DNA of 54,082 nucleotides from RGIG4079 sp045576735 (GTDB lineage Bacteria; Bacteroidota; Bacteroidia; Bacteroidales; Muribaculaceae). Every line of letters starts with the position of its first letter. Position 1 is the stretch's first letter. Under the pieces are notes generated by a model that was not told the origin of the DNA, searched no databases, and worked only from the letters and a program-made list of their open reading frames with translations. Made by a program: the position numbers and the translations under genes. Location: contig JAZNGZ010000082.1 in assembly GCA_045576735.1 (NCBI GenBank), positions 1 to 54,082 on the forward strand. Reading direction: 5' to 3'. This document shows, one piece after another, positions 24,885 through 34,006 of this stretch.

Positions 24885-27473
24885 CTAATTTCTGAATACT
24901 AATTCATCATCTACTACATCAATAATTATCGGGTTATTCTTATCTATTTTTTGAGCAAGAATGTCTTTAGATAGTTGATTAAGGACTAACCTATGTATAA
25001 CCCGTTTAACAGGACGAGCGCCAAACTCCGGATCAAACCCCTCATGAGCGAGATAATGTAGGGCTAATGGCGTAATTTCTAATGATATACCATTGGCATG
25101 AAGCATATGTTTAAGACTTTCTACCTGCAATGAAACAATTTGCTCAATTTCTTGTTCATTTAGAGGCGTAAACATAATTATCTCATCAATTCGATTTATA
25201 AACTCAGGTCGAATTGTTTGCTTTAGCATTTCAAGTACAGAATTTTTAGTTTTATCAATTACATCAAATTTATTGTCATCAGTTATTTTGGCGAAATTTT
25301 CACGAATAAGCGATGAGCCCATATTTGAAGTCATAATGATTATTGTATTTTTAAAATTCACTAATCGACCTTTATTGTCAGTTAATCTTCCATCATCTAA
25401 TACCTGTAAAAGGACATTAAACACATCGGGATGAGCTTTTTCTATCTCATCAAAAAGCACTACTGAATATGGTTTACGGCGTACTGACTCAGTCAATTGT
25501 CCACCTTCATCATATCCTACATATCCCGGAGGCGCACCCACCAAACGTGATACGGTGTGTTTTTCTTGATACTCACTCATATCTATACGAGTCATCATAT
25601 TCTCATCATCAAATAGATATTCAGCTAGAGCCTTAGCTAATTCTGTTTTACCTACTCCTGTAGTACCCAAGAAAATAAATGAACCAATTGGGCGACGTGG
25701 GTCGCTTAATCCGGCACGACTACGTCTAACAGCATCAGCAACTGCTGATATAGCTTCATCTTGTCCCACTATCCTACGATGTAATTCCTCTTCTAAATGC
25801 AGTAATTTATCCTTTTCACTTTGAACCATTTTGCGCACAGGAATACCGGTCCAACGTGATACCACATCTGCAATATCTTCAGCATCAACTTCTTCTTTAA
25901 TTAATGCATCATCTCCTTGCATTGTTCTCAATTGTTTCTCAATAGATGAATTTTCATCAACTTTTTGTTGAATCTTAGAATAACGAATTTCTGCTACTTT
26001 TGCATAATCACCATCTCGTTCAGCCCTCTCTGCATCAAAATTTAATTGTTCAATATCAATTTTATTTTGCTGCATTTTATTAATCAAATCTTTCTCAGCT
26101 TTCCAACGAGCCATATATTGACGTTCCTCTTCACGAAGTTGTGCAATTTCTTTTTCTAGCTCTTTAACTATTGACGAGTCTCCTTCTCGCTTAATGGCTT
26201 CTCGTTCTATCTCTTTTTGAGCTATCATACGAGTTATTTCATCAAGTTCTTGTGGGACAGAATCAATCTCAAGACGTAATTTAGATGCAGCTTCATCAAT
26301 TAAATCAATAGCTTTATCTGGCAAGAAGCGATCTGTAATATACCTTTCTGATAACTGTACGGCAGCAATTATTGCTTCATCTAAGATTCGTACTTTATGG
26401 TGATTTTCATATCGTTCTTTTAAGCCTCGTAGTATTGATATTGCACTCATTTCATCAGGTTCATCAATCATAACCTTTTGGAAACGACGTTCAAGGGCTT
26501 TATCTTTTTCAAAATATTTTTGAAACTCATCGAGAGTTGTTGCTCCAATGCTACGCAATTCACCTCTAGCTAAAGCAGGTTTTAGAATATTCGCAGCATC
26601 CATAGCTCCCTCGCCTTTACCGGCACCAACAAGGGTGTGAATCTCATCTATAAAAAGAATTATATCACCATCACTTTGAATAACTTCATTTACTATCGCT
26701 TTAAGTCGTTCTTCAAACTCACCCTTATATTTTGCTCCTGCTACAAGAGCTCCCATATCTAAAGAGAAAATTTGTTTCGATTTAAGATTTTCAGGCACAT
26801 CTCCCCTAACTATTCTTTGAGCTAAACCTTCTGCTATAGCAGTTTTACCTGTCCCGGGTTCTCCTATAAGCATAGGATTGTTTTTGGTACGACGACTTAG
26901 TATCTGAAGCACACGACGAATTTCATCATCTCGACCTATTACCGGGTCAAGTTTTCCCTCGCGAGCGCGTTCATTCAAATTAATAGCATACTTAGTCAGT
27001 GCATTATATGTATCTTCTGCACTTTGGTCAAGTGCACTTTTCCCCTTTCTTAACTCTATAATAGCTGCATCTAAATCCCGTTCGGTCAACCCCATATCTT
27101 TAAGCACCATAGATGCATTACTATTTACAACAAAAATGGCCATCAATAGTGCTTCAAGAGTAACAAACTTGTCGCCACGTTTCTTTGCAACTTCAAGAGA
27201 CTTATTAATCACATCATTCGAATCACGACTTAGATAAGGTTCTCCACCCGACACTCTTGGCAATGATGCAATAGCTCTATCAATTAGTGGTAATAGTTGA
27301 TGTGTGCTAGCTCCATTTTTTTGAAAAATGAAGTTTACTAAAGAGTCGCCTACATTAACAACTCCTTTAAGCAGATGAATAGGCTCTATAGCCTGATTTG
27401 ATGCCTCACGAGTATATTCAACCGCTTTTTGAACAGCCTCTTGAGACTTAATAGTAAAATTGTTGAAATTCAT
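24885..27473 (-). CDS. clpB: ATP-dependent disaggregase ClpB
   Basis: An 862-residue Hsp100 chaperone that pulls proteins from aggregates together with DnaK. The N-terminal double Clp repeat (about 1-145) is followed by AAA1 with Walker A GEPGTGKT (204-211). The long coiled-coil middle domain that identifies ClpB (about 400-525) comes next, then AAA2 with Walker A GTTGVGKT near residue 600 and the sensor-2 stretch G-A-R-P-V-K-R. Full length and intact. A -7 box (TAAATTTG) lies 30 bases upstream; no obvious heat-shock operator was seen. Confidence 0.98.
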   Translation of the reverse strand: MNFNNFTIKSQEAVQKAVEYTREASNQAIEPIHLLKGVVNVGDSLVNFIFQKNGASTHQLLPLIDRAIASLPRVSGGEPYLSRDSNDVINKSLEVAKKRGDKFVTLEALLMAIFVVNSNASMVLKDMGLTERDLDAAIIELRKGKSALDQSAEDTYNALTKYAINLNERAREGKLDPVIGRDDEIRRVLQILSRRTKNNPMLIGEPGTGKTAIAEGLAQRIVRGDVPENLKSKQIFSLDMGALVAGAKYKGEFEERLKAIVNEVIQSDGDIILFIDEIHTLVGAGKGEGAMDAANILKPALARGELRSIGATTLDEFQKYFEKDKALERRFQKVMIDEPDEMSAISILRGLKERYENHHKVRILDEAIIAAVQLSERYITDRFLPDKAIDLIDEAASKLRLEIDSVPQELDEITRMIAQKEIEREAIKREGDSSIVKELEKEIAQLREEERQYMARWKAEKDLINKMQQNKIDIEQLNFDAERAERDGDYAKVAEIRYSKIQQKVDENSSIEKQLRTMQGDDALIKEEVDAEDIADVVSRWTGIPVRKMVQSEKDKLLHLEEELHRRIVGQDEAISAVADAVRRSRAGLSDPRRPIGSFIFLGTTGVGKTELAKALAEYLFDDENMMTRIDMSEYQEKHTVSRLVGAPPGYVGYDEGGQLTESVRRKPYSVVLFDEIEKAHPDVFNVLLQVLDDGRLTDNKGRLVNFKNTIIIMTSNMGSSLIRENFAKITDDNKFDVIDKTKNSVLEMLKQTIRPEFINRIDEIIMFTPLNEQEIEQIVSLQVESLKHMLHANGISLEITPLALHYLAHEGFDPEFGARPVKRVIHRLVLNQLSKDILAQKIDKNNPIIIDVVDDELVFRN

Positions 27474-27503
27474 AAGACTAACTATTTATATTAATTACTA
27501 AAA

Positions 27504-27511
27504 CAAATTTA
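27504..27511 (-). promoter_or_regulatory. -7 box (TAAATTTG) of clpB
   Basis: TAAATTTG on the minus strand, 30 bases before the clpB ATG, fits TAnnTTTG. Confidence 0.5.
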
Positions 27512-27610
27512 TTAATTAAAAGGTTCCTATTTTACTTTAAACTTTGTTTATTTTATCAATAAAGGATATAAATTATCTATTTTCAATCTTAAATTGTCAA
27601 TTCTTTATAC

Positions 27611-27618
27611 TATCTTTG
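27611..27618 (+). promoter_or_regulatory. -7 box (TATCTTTG) of the DUF5106-mnmA operon
   Basis: TATCTTTG lies 27 bases before the ATG at 27646. All six downstream genes follow with gaps of 2-11 bases, so this is the likely operon promoter. Confidence 0.7.
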
Positions 27619-27645
27619 TACTGCAAACTATATGCCAAAATAATT

Positions 27646-28524
27646 ATGAAAAAATTATTATTAATATTATTTATTTTAACAACAATATCTTCGTCAGCAT
27701 TAGCCAACGACACGTATTTTCAATATCCACAAGCGCCCGAAAATCTTACATCATTATCTGAACGCGCTAACTACGTTGTAGAACACTTTTGGGACAAGTG
27801 TAATCTTAAATCAGCGTTTTCTTCTCGTGACAAAATGGCTAAAGCATTTCGCGACTATGTCACATATATGCAATTTGCATCTAAGGACACAACTATTATG
27901 TCAATTAACAAACTAATTAAAGAGGTTCAAAAAAAGCCTAAAAACATGCTGACACTTACCCAAATAGCTGAGGAAACACTTTATGGTGATAGCGCATTGT
28001 TTTGGAGTGATGAATTATATCTACATTTCACTAAGGCTGTTATCAACACAAAGAAACTTTCAAAAGCAGATAAAGCACGGTATGAACATCATACCAAAAT
28101 ACTAACAAACTCGATGAAAGGATCAAAATTACCCAATTTTGAATTTGAAACCCCCGAAGGAGAGAAACTACAATTTGATTCAATAAACGCACCGGCTATA
28201 ATATTGTTTTTTAACGACATAGATTGCACCGACTGCAGTTTAGCCAAAGTAAGAATGGCTGCAGATATCAACCTCAATAAACTTATTGATAAAGGTGTAA
28301 TTAAAATCGTTAGCATATATCCCGGTAAGTCAAACGAAGAATGGATAAACGAGGCTAAAAATTATCCTAAGAATTGGGTAGTTGGTGCATGTGATGACAT
28401 ATACGACTTATTTGATTTACGAGTAACTCCAACAATATATCAACTTGATGATAAACACTTGATTATGGCCAAAAATTTAAGTGTTGATGGCATTCTCGAT
28501 GTTGTAGGTAGTATAAATTTTTAA
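27646..28524 (+). CDS. DUF5106 / thioredoxin-like periplasmic protein
   Basis: A 292-residue protein with a signal peptide (MKKLLLILFILTTISSSALA), an N-terminal helical domain (about 25-150) fitting DUF5106 and a C-terminal thioredoxin-like domain containing C-T-D-C in the sequence F-N-D-I-D-C-T-D-C. DUF5106 is typically fused to TlpA-like thiol reductases in Bacteroidales. The ATG at 27646 is chosen because it starts the signal peptide and follows the promoter. It begins a six-gene operon. Confidence 0.85.
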   Translation: MKKLLLILFILTTISSSALANDTYFQYPQAPENLTSLSERANYVVEHFWDKCNLKSAFSSRDKMAKAFRDYVTYMQFASKDTTIMSINKLIKEVQKKPKNMLTLTQIAEETLYGDSALFWSDELYLHFTKAVINTKKLSKADKARYEHHTKILTNSMKGSKLPNFEFETPEGEKLQFDSINAPAIILFFNDIDCTDCSLAKVRMAADINLNKLIDKGVIKIVSIYPGKSNEEWINEAKNYPKNWVVGACDDIYDLFDLRVTPTIYQLDDKHLIMAKNLSVDGILDVVGSINF

Positions 28525-28535
28525 AGTAAGCACTC

Positions 28536-29612
28536 ATGAAAATTGCAGCATTAATTTCTGGAGGTGTAGATAGTGCAGTAAGCGTTCATCGTCTGCTTGA
28601 ACTAGGACACGATTTACATCTATTTTATATTCGTATTGGGCTTGATACCGACGAAGGTGATTGCGCAGCAGAAGAAGATATCGAAATGTGCAGCTATATT
28701 GCACGTAAATATAATTTACCCTTTGATGTTGTTTCTCTTCACGAGGAATATTGGGAAAACGTAATGGAATATGCACTACGCACGGTTAGACAAGGTCTCA
28801 CACCAAACCCCGACATCATGTGTAATAAAATGATTAAATTTGGCTATTTTGAGCAACGTTGGGGGCATGAATTTGACAAAACCGCTACCGGACATTATGC
28901 TACTACAACTATAATTGGAGATAAAACATACTTGTCTACAGCTGTTGACCCTGTAAAGGATCAAACTGACTTTTTGGCACGAATTGACTACAATCAATTA
29001 TGTCATCTAATGTTTCCCATTGGAGATATGCCAAAATCTGAAGTGCGTGAAATCGCAATAAAAACCCAAATGCCAAATGCATATCGCAAAGATAGTCAAG
29101 GCATCTGTTTCCTCGGGAAGATTAATTACAACGACTTTATCAGACGCCATTTAGGGGAAAAGAAAGGTCCTATTATTGAACTCGAAACCGGCAAGAAACT
29201 TGGCGAACATAAAGGCTTTTGGTTTCACACAATAGGGCAACGTAAAGGCTTAGGCTTGAGCGGTGGTCCGTGGTATGTTGTTAAAAAGAATATCCACGAC
29301 AATGTTATATATGTCAGCAATGGATATGATACTGAAAAACAATACGGGAAAACTCTCCACCTCGACGAAATGCATTTTATTTCAGGCAATCCGTGGGAAA
29401 ACAACTGCAATAGCGTTGAAATAACATTTAAGAACCGCCATATGCCAAACTTTTTAAATGGTCGATTAACTCACTTAGGTGATATGGAATATTTAATCGA
29501 GTCTGAAGAAAAAGTACAAGGCATTGCTCCAGGACAATTTGCTGTCATTTATGATAAAGATAGTAAATTATGCTATGGCAGTGGTATTATTACCGGGCAA
29601 AAACACAATTAA
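28536..29612 (+). CDS. mnmA: tRNA 2-thiouridine(34) synthase MnmA
   Basis: A 358-residue tRNA thiolase that places sulfur on U34 of tRNA-Lys, -Glu and -Gln using ATP. The PP-loop is S8-G-G-V-D-S13. The nucleophile and sulfur-relay cysteines are C96 (P-D-I-M-C-N-K-M-I-K-F-G) and C191 (Q-G-I-C-F-L-G-K). The G-Q-R-K-G-L-G-L motif lies further on. It is 11 bases after the DUF5106 gene. Confidence 0.96.
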   Translation: MKIAALISGGVDSAVSVHRLLELGHDLHLFYIRIGLDTDEGDCAAEEDIEMCSYIARKYNLPFDVVSLHEEYWENVMEYALRTVRQGLTPNPDIMCNKMIKFGYFEQRWGHEFDKTATGHYATTTIIGDKTYLSTAVDPVKDQTDFLARIDYNQLCHLMFPIGDMPKSEVREIAIKTQMPNAYRKDSQGICFLGKINYNDFIRRHLGEKKGPIIELETGKKLGEHKGFWFHTIGQRKGLGLSGGPWYVVKKNIHDNVIYVSNGYDTEKQYGKTLHLDEMHFISGNPWENNCNSVEITFKNRHMPNFLNGRLTHLGDMEYLIESEEKVQGIAPGQFAVIYDKDSKLCYGSGIITGQKHN

Positions 29613-29619
29613 GAAAAAT

Positions 29620-30213
29620 ATGACAAACAAAGTCAAACTCAAAGTTATAGGAATATCGTATAGCCAAATTAGGTCAGGAGCATATGCACTAATTCTTGCC
29701 GAAGAGGACGGATTATATCATATTCCCATTGTCATTGGAGCTTCTGAAGCGCAATCAATAGCCATAAAAATGGAGCAAATAAACATGCCTCGCCCCATGA
29801 CTCATGACTTAATTGTAAGTATTTCCAATGCATTCGGAATTGAACTGAAAGAAGTATTTATATACAAATTTGAAGATGGAATTTTTTCATCTGAACTGAC
29901 ATTTGACGATGGTGAAAGGCAAATTATTATCGACTCTCGCACTTCTGATGCAATTGCAATAGCGATGAGAACTAATACTCCTATATATACCACTCGTGAA
30001 ATTGTTGATGAAACTGGCTTCTTACTTGAAGTATCAGGCGACAATACATATTCATTAGAAAAAGTAGAAAATAACAATAATAAAGATAATAAACTTGAAG
30101 ACCTTGAAATTGACAAACTTGAACAATTACTCGAAAAACATATTCAGTTAGAAGAATATGAGGAAGCAGCTAAAATAAGTGAATTAATTAAAAATAAACG
30201 AAACTCAAAATAG
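29620..30213 (+). CDS. bifunctional nuclease (DUF151) with C-terminal UVR motif
   Basis: A 197-residue protein. Residues 1-150 match the BFN/DUF151 domain (P-I-V-I-G-x-x-E-A-Q-S-I-A and S-D-A-I-A-I-A), named from plant enzymes with RNase and DNase activity. The last ~35 residues are a UvrB/UvrC-type helical motif (L-E-E-Y-E-E-A-A-K-I-S-E-L-I). The combination is standard in Bacteroidetes. The ATG at 29620 is 7 bases after mnmA; a longer in-frame opening lies inside mnmA and is rejected. Confidence 0.9.
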   Translation: MTNKVKLKVIGISYSQIRSGAYALILAEEDGLYHIPIVIGASEAQSIAIKMEQINMPRPMTHDLIVSISNAFGIELKEVFIYKFEDGIFSSELTFDDGERQIIIDSRTSDAIAIAMRTNTPIYTTREIVDETGFLLEVSGDNTYSLEKVENNNNKDNKLEDLEIDKLEQLLEKHIQLEEYEEAAKISELIKNKRNSK

Positions 30214-30215
30214 AA

Positions 30216-30929
30216 ATGATACAATTCTATGCTCCCGACATAGAAAGAACTAAAATGTTACCCGAGTGCGATTCTCAACACTGCGTGAGAGTATTGCGCA
30301 TGAAAACAGGCGATAATATAGATGTTATTGATGGTAAAGGTTATCGCTACGAATGTAAAATTGTTGAAGCTCATCAAAAACGAACAAGCATTGAAATTAT
30401 CAACAAGGTTAGCATTCCTTTATCATGGGATAACAATATTACCATTGCTGTAGCACCAACAAAACATCTTGATCGCATGGAGTGGTTTGTCGAAAAATCA
30501 ACTGAGATAGGTGTTAATCGCATTATCCCCCTACTCTGCCACCATTCCGAGCGTAAAGAGATTAAAGTTGAGCGTTTAGAAAAGATTGCAATATCAGCAA
30601 TGAAACAATCACTAAAAGCGGTTTTACCAATAATTGACCCTATGACAACCGTAAAAAAAATAATTACGGAAAGTAATACTGCACAAAAGTTCATTGCTTA
30701 CTGTGATGAATCAATACCACGAAAGTTGTTTTGCAATGAATATAAACCCAACGAAGACTGCATTATTTTAATAGGTCCTGAAGGTGATTTCTCTAAAGAA
30801 GAAATCACATTAGCACTTGATAATGGGTTTATTCCAATTAGTTTAGGAGACAATCGACTTCGAACTGAAACCGCGGCAATTGCAGCATGTCACACATGTC
30901 ATATTATAAATCAGTTAAATCAACAATAA
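30216..30929 (+). CDS. rsmE: 16S rRNA (uracil1498-N3)-methyltransferase RsmE
   Basis: A 237-residue SPOUT methyltransferase acting on 16S rRNA U1498 with S-adenosylmethionine. The C-terminal knot motif I-L-I-G-P-E-G-D-F-S-K-E-E and L-G-D-N-R-L-R-T-E-T-A-A are diagnostic. It follows the nuclease gene by 2 bases. Confidence 0.95.
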   Translation: MIQFYAPDIERTKMLPECDSQHCVRVLRMKTGDNIDVIDGKGYRYECKIVEAHQKRTSIEIINKVSIPLSWDNNITIAVAPTKHLDRMEWFVEKSTEIGVNRIIPLLCHHSERKEIKVERLEKIAISAMKQSLKAVLPIIDPMTTVKKIITESNTAQKFIAYCDESIPRKLFCNEYKPNEDCIILIGPEGDFSKEEITLALDNGFIPISLGDNRLRTETAAIAACHTCHIINQLNQQ

Positions 30930-30932
30930 ATT

Positions 30933-31751
30933 ATGAATACTATTCTAGATTATTTAAAATCATCTAAAACAAATAATTTCTTTCTCTTAGCTGGTCCTTG
31001 CGTTATTGAAGGGGAGGAAATGGCGTTAGATATTGCCGAAAAGATTGTAAAGGTTACAACAGAACTAAATATACCATATGTATTTAAAGGTAGCTATCGA
31101 AAAGCAAATCGTTCTCGAATTGACTCTTTTACCGGTATTGGGGATGAAAATGCTCTTAAAATACTACGTAAAGTAAAAGATACATTTGACATTCCGGTTG
31201 TAACTGATATACACAATGCTGAAGAAGCTCAAATGGCGGCTGAGTATGTTGACATACTACAAATTCCAGCATTCCTATGTCGGCAAACTGATTTATTAGT
31301 TGCTGCAGCTCAAACCGGAAAATTTGTAAACATTAAAAAGGGGCAATTTTTATCTCCTGAAGCAATGAAATATGCTGTGCAAAAAATAAGAGATGCCGGA
31401 AATAATCAAGTTGCAATTACTGAAAGAGGCACAACATTTGGATACCAAGATCTTATTGTTGATTATAGAGGCATACCTGAAATGCAACAATGTGATTGCC
31501 CGGTGATATTAGACGTTACCCATTCACTTCAACAGCCCAATCAGTCAGCGGGTGTTACAGGTGGTCGTCCCGACCTCATTGAGACTGTTGCACGAGCTGG
31601 CATCGCGGTTGGCGTAGATGGTCTTTTCATTGAAACTCACCAAAATCCACAAATTGCAAAAAGCGACGGAGCAAACATGTTGAAACTTGACTATTTGCCC
31701 GACCTACTTAATAAACTTACAAAAATTAGAGAAATAATTAATTTACTATAA
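30933..31751 (+). CDS. kdsA: 3-deoxy-8-phosphooctulonate synthase KdsA
   Basis: A 272-residue enzyme that condenses PEP with arabinose 5-phosphate to make the KDO precursor of lipopolysaccharide. It has L-A-G-P-C-V-I-E near the N-terminus, F-K-G-S-Y-R-K-A-N-R-S, and H-S-L-Q-Q-P-N-Q-S-A-G-V-T-G-G-R. The C residue in G-P-C and D-V-T-H place it in the KdsA group; whether it is the metal-dependent type was not settled. It begins 3 bases after rsmE. Confidence 0.96.
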   Translation: MNTILDYLKSSKTNNFFLLAGPCVIEGEEMALDIAEKIVKVTTELNIPYVFKGSYRKANRSRIDSFTGIGDENALKILRKVKDTFDIPVVTDIHNAEEAQMAAEYVDILQIPAFLCRQTDLLVAAAQTGKFVNIKKGQFLSPEAMKYAVQKIRDAGNNQVAITERGTTFGYQDLIVDYRGIPEMQQCDCPVILDVTHSLQQPNQSAGVTGGRPDLIETVARAGIAVGVDGLFIETHQNPQIAKSDGANMLKLDYLPDLLNKLTKIREIINLL

Positions 31752-31762
31752 TTTTAGCAACA

Positions 31763-33355
31763 ATGAAACTCATCAGAATAATTATCTCGATATTAATCTT
31801 TTCATCATATTCTCAATCTTTCGCCCAAGAGGGATTAAATAATCCTATAACAAAGGCAATGATGAAAGTATACGACCAACAACTCGAAGAAGACCCACAA
31901 GATTACGATACATACTATAAAAGGGCTATTGAATATTACAACCATAGTCATTATGCAAAAGCATTAGACGATATTAATAATGCATTAAAATATGTCCCAA
32001 CCGAAGAGACTGACATGAAGTTTCAAGCATTGTGCATAAGAGCAAGCATTTATGAAATGACTAAAGAATACGACAAAGTATTAGCTGATTTAACTGAAGC
32101 AAATGACATTGACCCAAGTTCTTATGAAGTTATTTATCGCAAAGCAAATGCTGAATACATGCTTGAAGACTACGAGAATGCCAAACGTGATTATCAACGT
32201 CTTTTAGGTATGAATAATCGAAGCGTCGAAGCATTAATAGGCCTATCTCGTATTGCTGTAATAGAAAAGAATCTAGGGCAAGCAAACGAATATGCCGATA
32301 ATGCAGTTGCAATTGCTCCATCTGAAGCTGAAGTATACATTAGACGTGCATCTATTCGCAAAATGATGGGAAATAACACGGGTGCAGTAGATGACTTAAT
32401 ACTCGCTCTTAGTACTGGCAAAAGTAACACAAAAGCCCTACAAGAGCTTGTTGACATGAGTAATAATGATTATAATGCTGTTATTACAGGTCTAAGCAAT
32501 GCAATTCGTCAAGCCCCCAAAGTAGGAATGTATTATTATATAAGGGGAATCATCGCAAGTGCCCACTTTAATTATGTTACTGCATTAGCCGATTTCAAGA
32601 AAATCATTCATGAAAATTTATATAATTATGCTGGTCTATATAATGAGGTCGCTAAGTGTCAATATGCATTAGGTCAATACGATGAGGCTATTTACAATGT
32701 AAATTTTGCCATAAATTCCTCAACAGAAAATAGTGAATATTACATTACAAAAGCTAACATCCTTAGGGCCCTTGGACGCTCTGCCGAAGCTCTTGAATGT
32801 TGTGACGAAGCAATAAATAAAGCTCCAAATATGACTACCGCTATTGCTGTAAAAGGTCTTTGTTCTACCGACTTGTGCGATTTTGATCAAGCAGTTGCTC
32901 TATTTGGAGAAGCCTCACTCAATGATGCAAATAACCCATATTATTATATGCTTAGAGCAGTAACGCTTAAAAATAAACTGGAGCAATCAGAAAATGCCAT
33001 TGCCATCTATGAGCGCATAATAGACCTAGAATACAAAAATGATGATATTAAATCTTTCAAAGGTTTTGCACTTCTTGAACTTGACCGATATGACGAAGCT
33101 GTTGCATGGATTGAAAACATTTTAAAAACATCGACCGATAATGATGGCCTAATAAACTATTATGGAGCATGCTTCTATGCACTAGCAGGTGATTCTGACA
33201 AAGCTTTTGAATGTATGAAGACATCTTTACAAAAAGGTTACGCTAACTACTATCAATGGACTGCCGATTGCGATGCCGTTATAAATATTGCACCTATAAG
33301 AGATGATTCTAGATTTAAAGAATTACTTGAAAAATATAGCTCAATATTTAAGTAG
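31763..33355 (+). CDS. exported tetratricopeptide-repeat protein
   Basis: A 530-residue protein with a signal peptide (MKLIRIIISILIFSSYSQSFAQ) and TPR-type helical pairs from about residue 35 to 490 (e.g. Y-Y-K-R-A-I-E-Y-Y-N-H-S-H-Y-A-K-A-L-D-D). It is a periplasmic or outer-membrane scaffold of unknown partner. It is last in the operon, 11 bases after kdsA; no clear terminator follows. Confidence 0.88.
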   Translation: MKLIRIIISILIFSSYSQSFAQEGLNNPITKAMMKVYDQQLEEDPQDYDTYYKRAIEYYNHSHYAKALDDINNALKYVPTEETDMKFQALCIRASIYEMTKEYDKVLADLTEANDIDPSSYEVIYRKANAEYMLEDYENAKRDYQRLLGMNNRSVEALIGLSRIAVIEKNLGQANEYADNAVAIAPSEAEVYIRRASIRKMMGNNTGAVDDLILALSTGKSNTKALQELVDMSNNDYNAVITGLSNAIRQAPKVGMYYYIRGIIASAHFNYVTALADFKKIIHENLYNYAGLYNEVAKCQYALGQYDEAIYNVNFAINSSTENSEYYITKANILRALGRSAEALECCDEAINKAPNMTTAIAVKGLCSTDLCDFDQAVALFGEASLNDANNPYYYMLRAVTLKNKLEQSENAIAIYERIIDLEYKNDDIKSFKGFALLELDRYDEAVAWIENILKTSTDNDGLINYYGACFYALAGDSDKAFECMKTSLQKGYANYYQWTADCDAVINIAPIRDDSRFKELLEKYSSIFK

Positions 33356-33401
33356 TTTCAAATTGGACGAAATGGATATGAAAATATCTCAGTCAATAAA
33401 T

Positions 33402-33409
33402 TAACTTTG
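33402..33409 (+). promoter_or_regulatory. -7 box (TAACTTTG) of the kinase-region genes
   Basis: TAACTTTG lies 32 bases before the ATG at 33442 and marks a new transcription unit covering at least 33442-35359. Confidence 0.7.
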
Positions 33410-33441
33410 TGTTGTAAATAACATTTTATAATAGACATCAC

Positions 33442-33996
33442 ATGAAGTTATCTTTCAGCATACGCGAAATGATTAAAACTCAATCAGGATGCGAATTAAG
33501 AGTATCATCTGATTGTGAGAAAGTTGCGCTAGATATAATTCAAAAAACAGGACAACACCTAGGTGTTAATACACTTAAACGCTTATTAGGTTTTTTATCT
33601 GACGAAAGGACTCCACGCGCATCTACCTTAGACATTTTGGCTCGTTATTTAGAGTATCCCGATTGGGAAACCCTAAATCGTATTGACGATAGTTCTAACT
33701 CATCATTTAACGCTATTGAGGGAGAATTAAGAGTAGAAGAATTGTTGATAGGGACACATATCGAATTATCATATTTTCCTGATAGAATAGTCTTTCTTAA
33801 ATATATTGGGCAGCATACTTTTGTTGTTACAAATAGCAAAAATAGCAAACTTATCGAAGGTGACATCGTTGAGATACACCATATTATTCAGCATTTCCCA
33901 CTTCTTGCCGTGAATGTAACTCGAAACGGGAATAAACTAGGGGCCTTAACTGCGGGTAAAGTTTCGGGCATCACATCAATTAAAATACTTCAATAA
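33442..33996 (+). CDS. putative DNA-binding protein upstream of a kinase
   Basis: A 184-residue cytoplasmic protein with no membrane segment. Residues 1-80 look like a helical HTH-type domain (N-T-L-K-R-L-L-G-F and A-S-T-L-D-I-L-A-R-Y-L-E-Y-P-D-W-E-T-L), a phrase seen in Bacteroidetes regulators. The C-terminal half (95-184) is beta-rich and unassigned. It sits 10 bases before a Ser/Thr kinase gene, which suggests it is a target or partner; both points are inference. Confidence 0.7.
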   Translation: MKLSFSIREMIKTQSGCELRVSSDCEKVALDIIQKTGQHLGVNTLKRLLGFLSDERTPRASTLDILARYLEYPDWETLNRIDDSSNSSFNAIEGELRVEELLIGTHIELSYFPDRIVFLKYIGQHTFVVTNSKNSKLIEGDIVEIHHIIQHFPLLAVNVTRNGNKLGALTAGKVSGITSIKILQ

Positions 33997-34006
33997 GAAC
34001 CTTGGC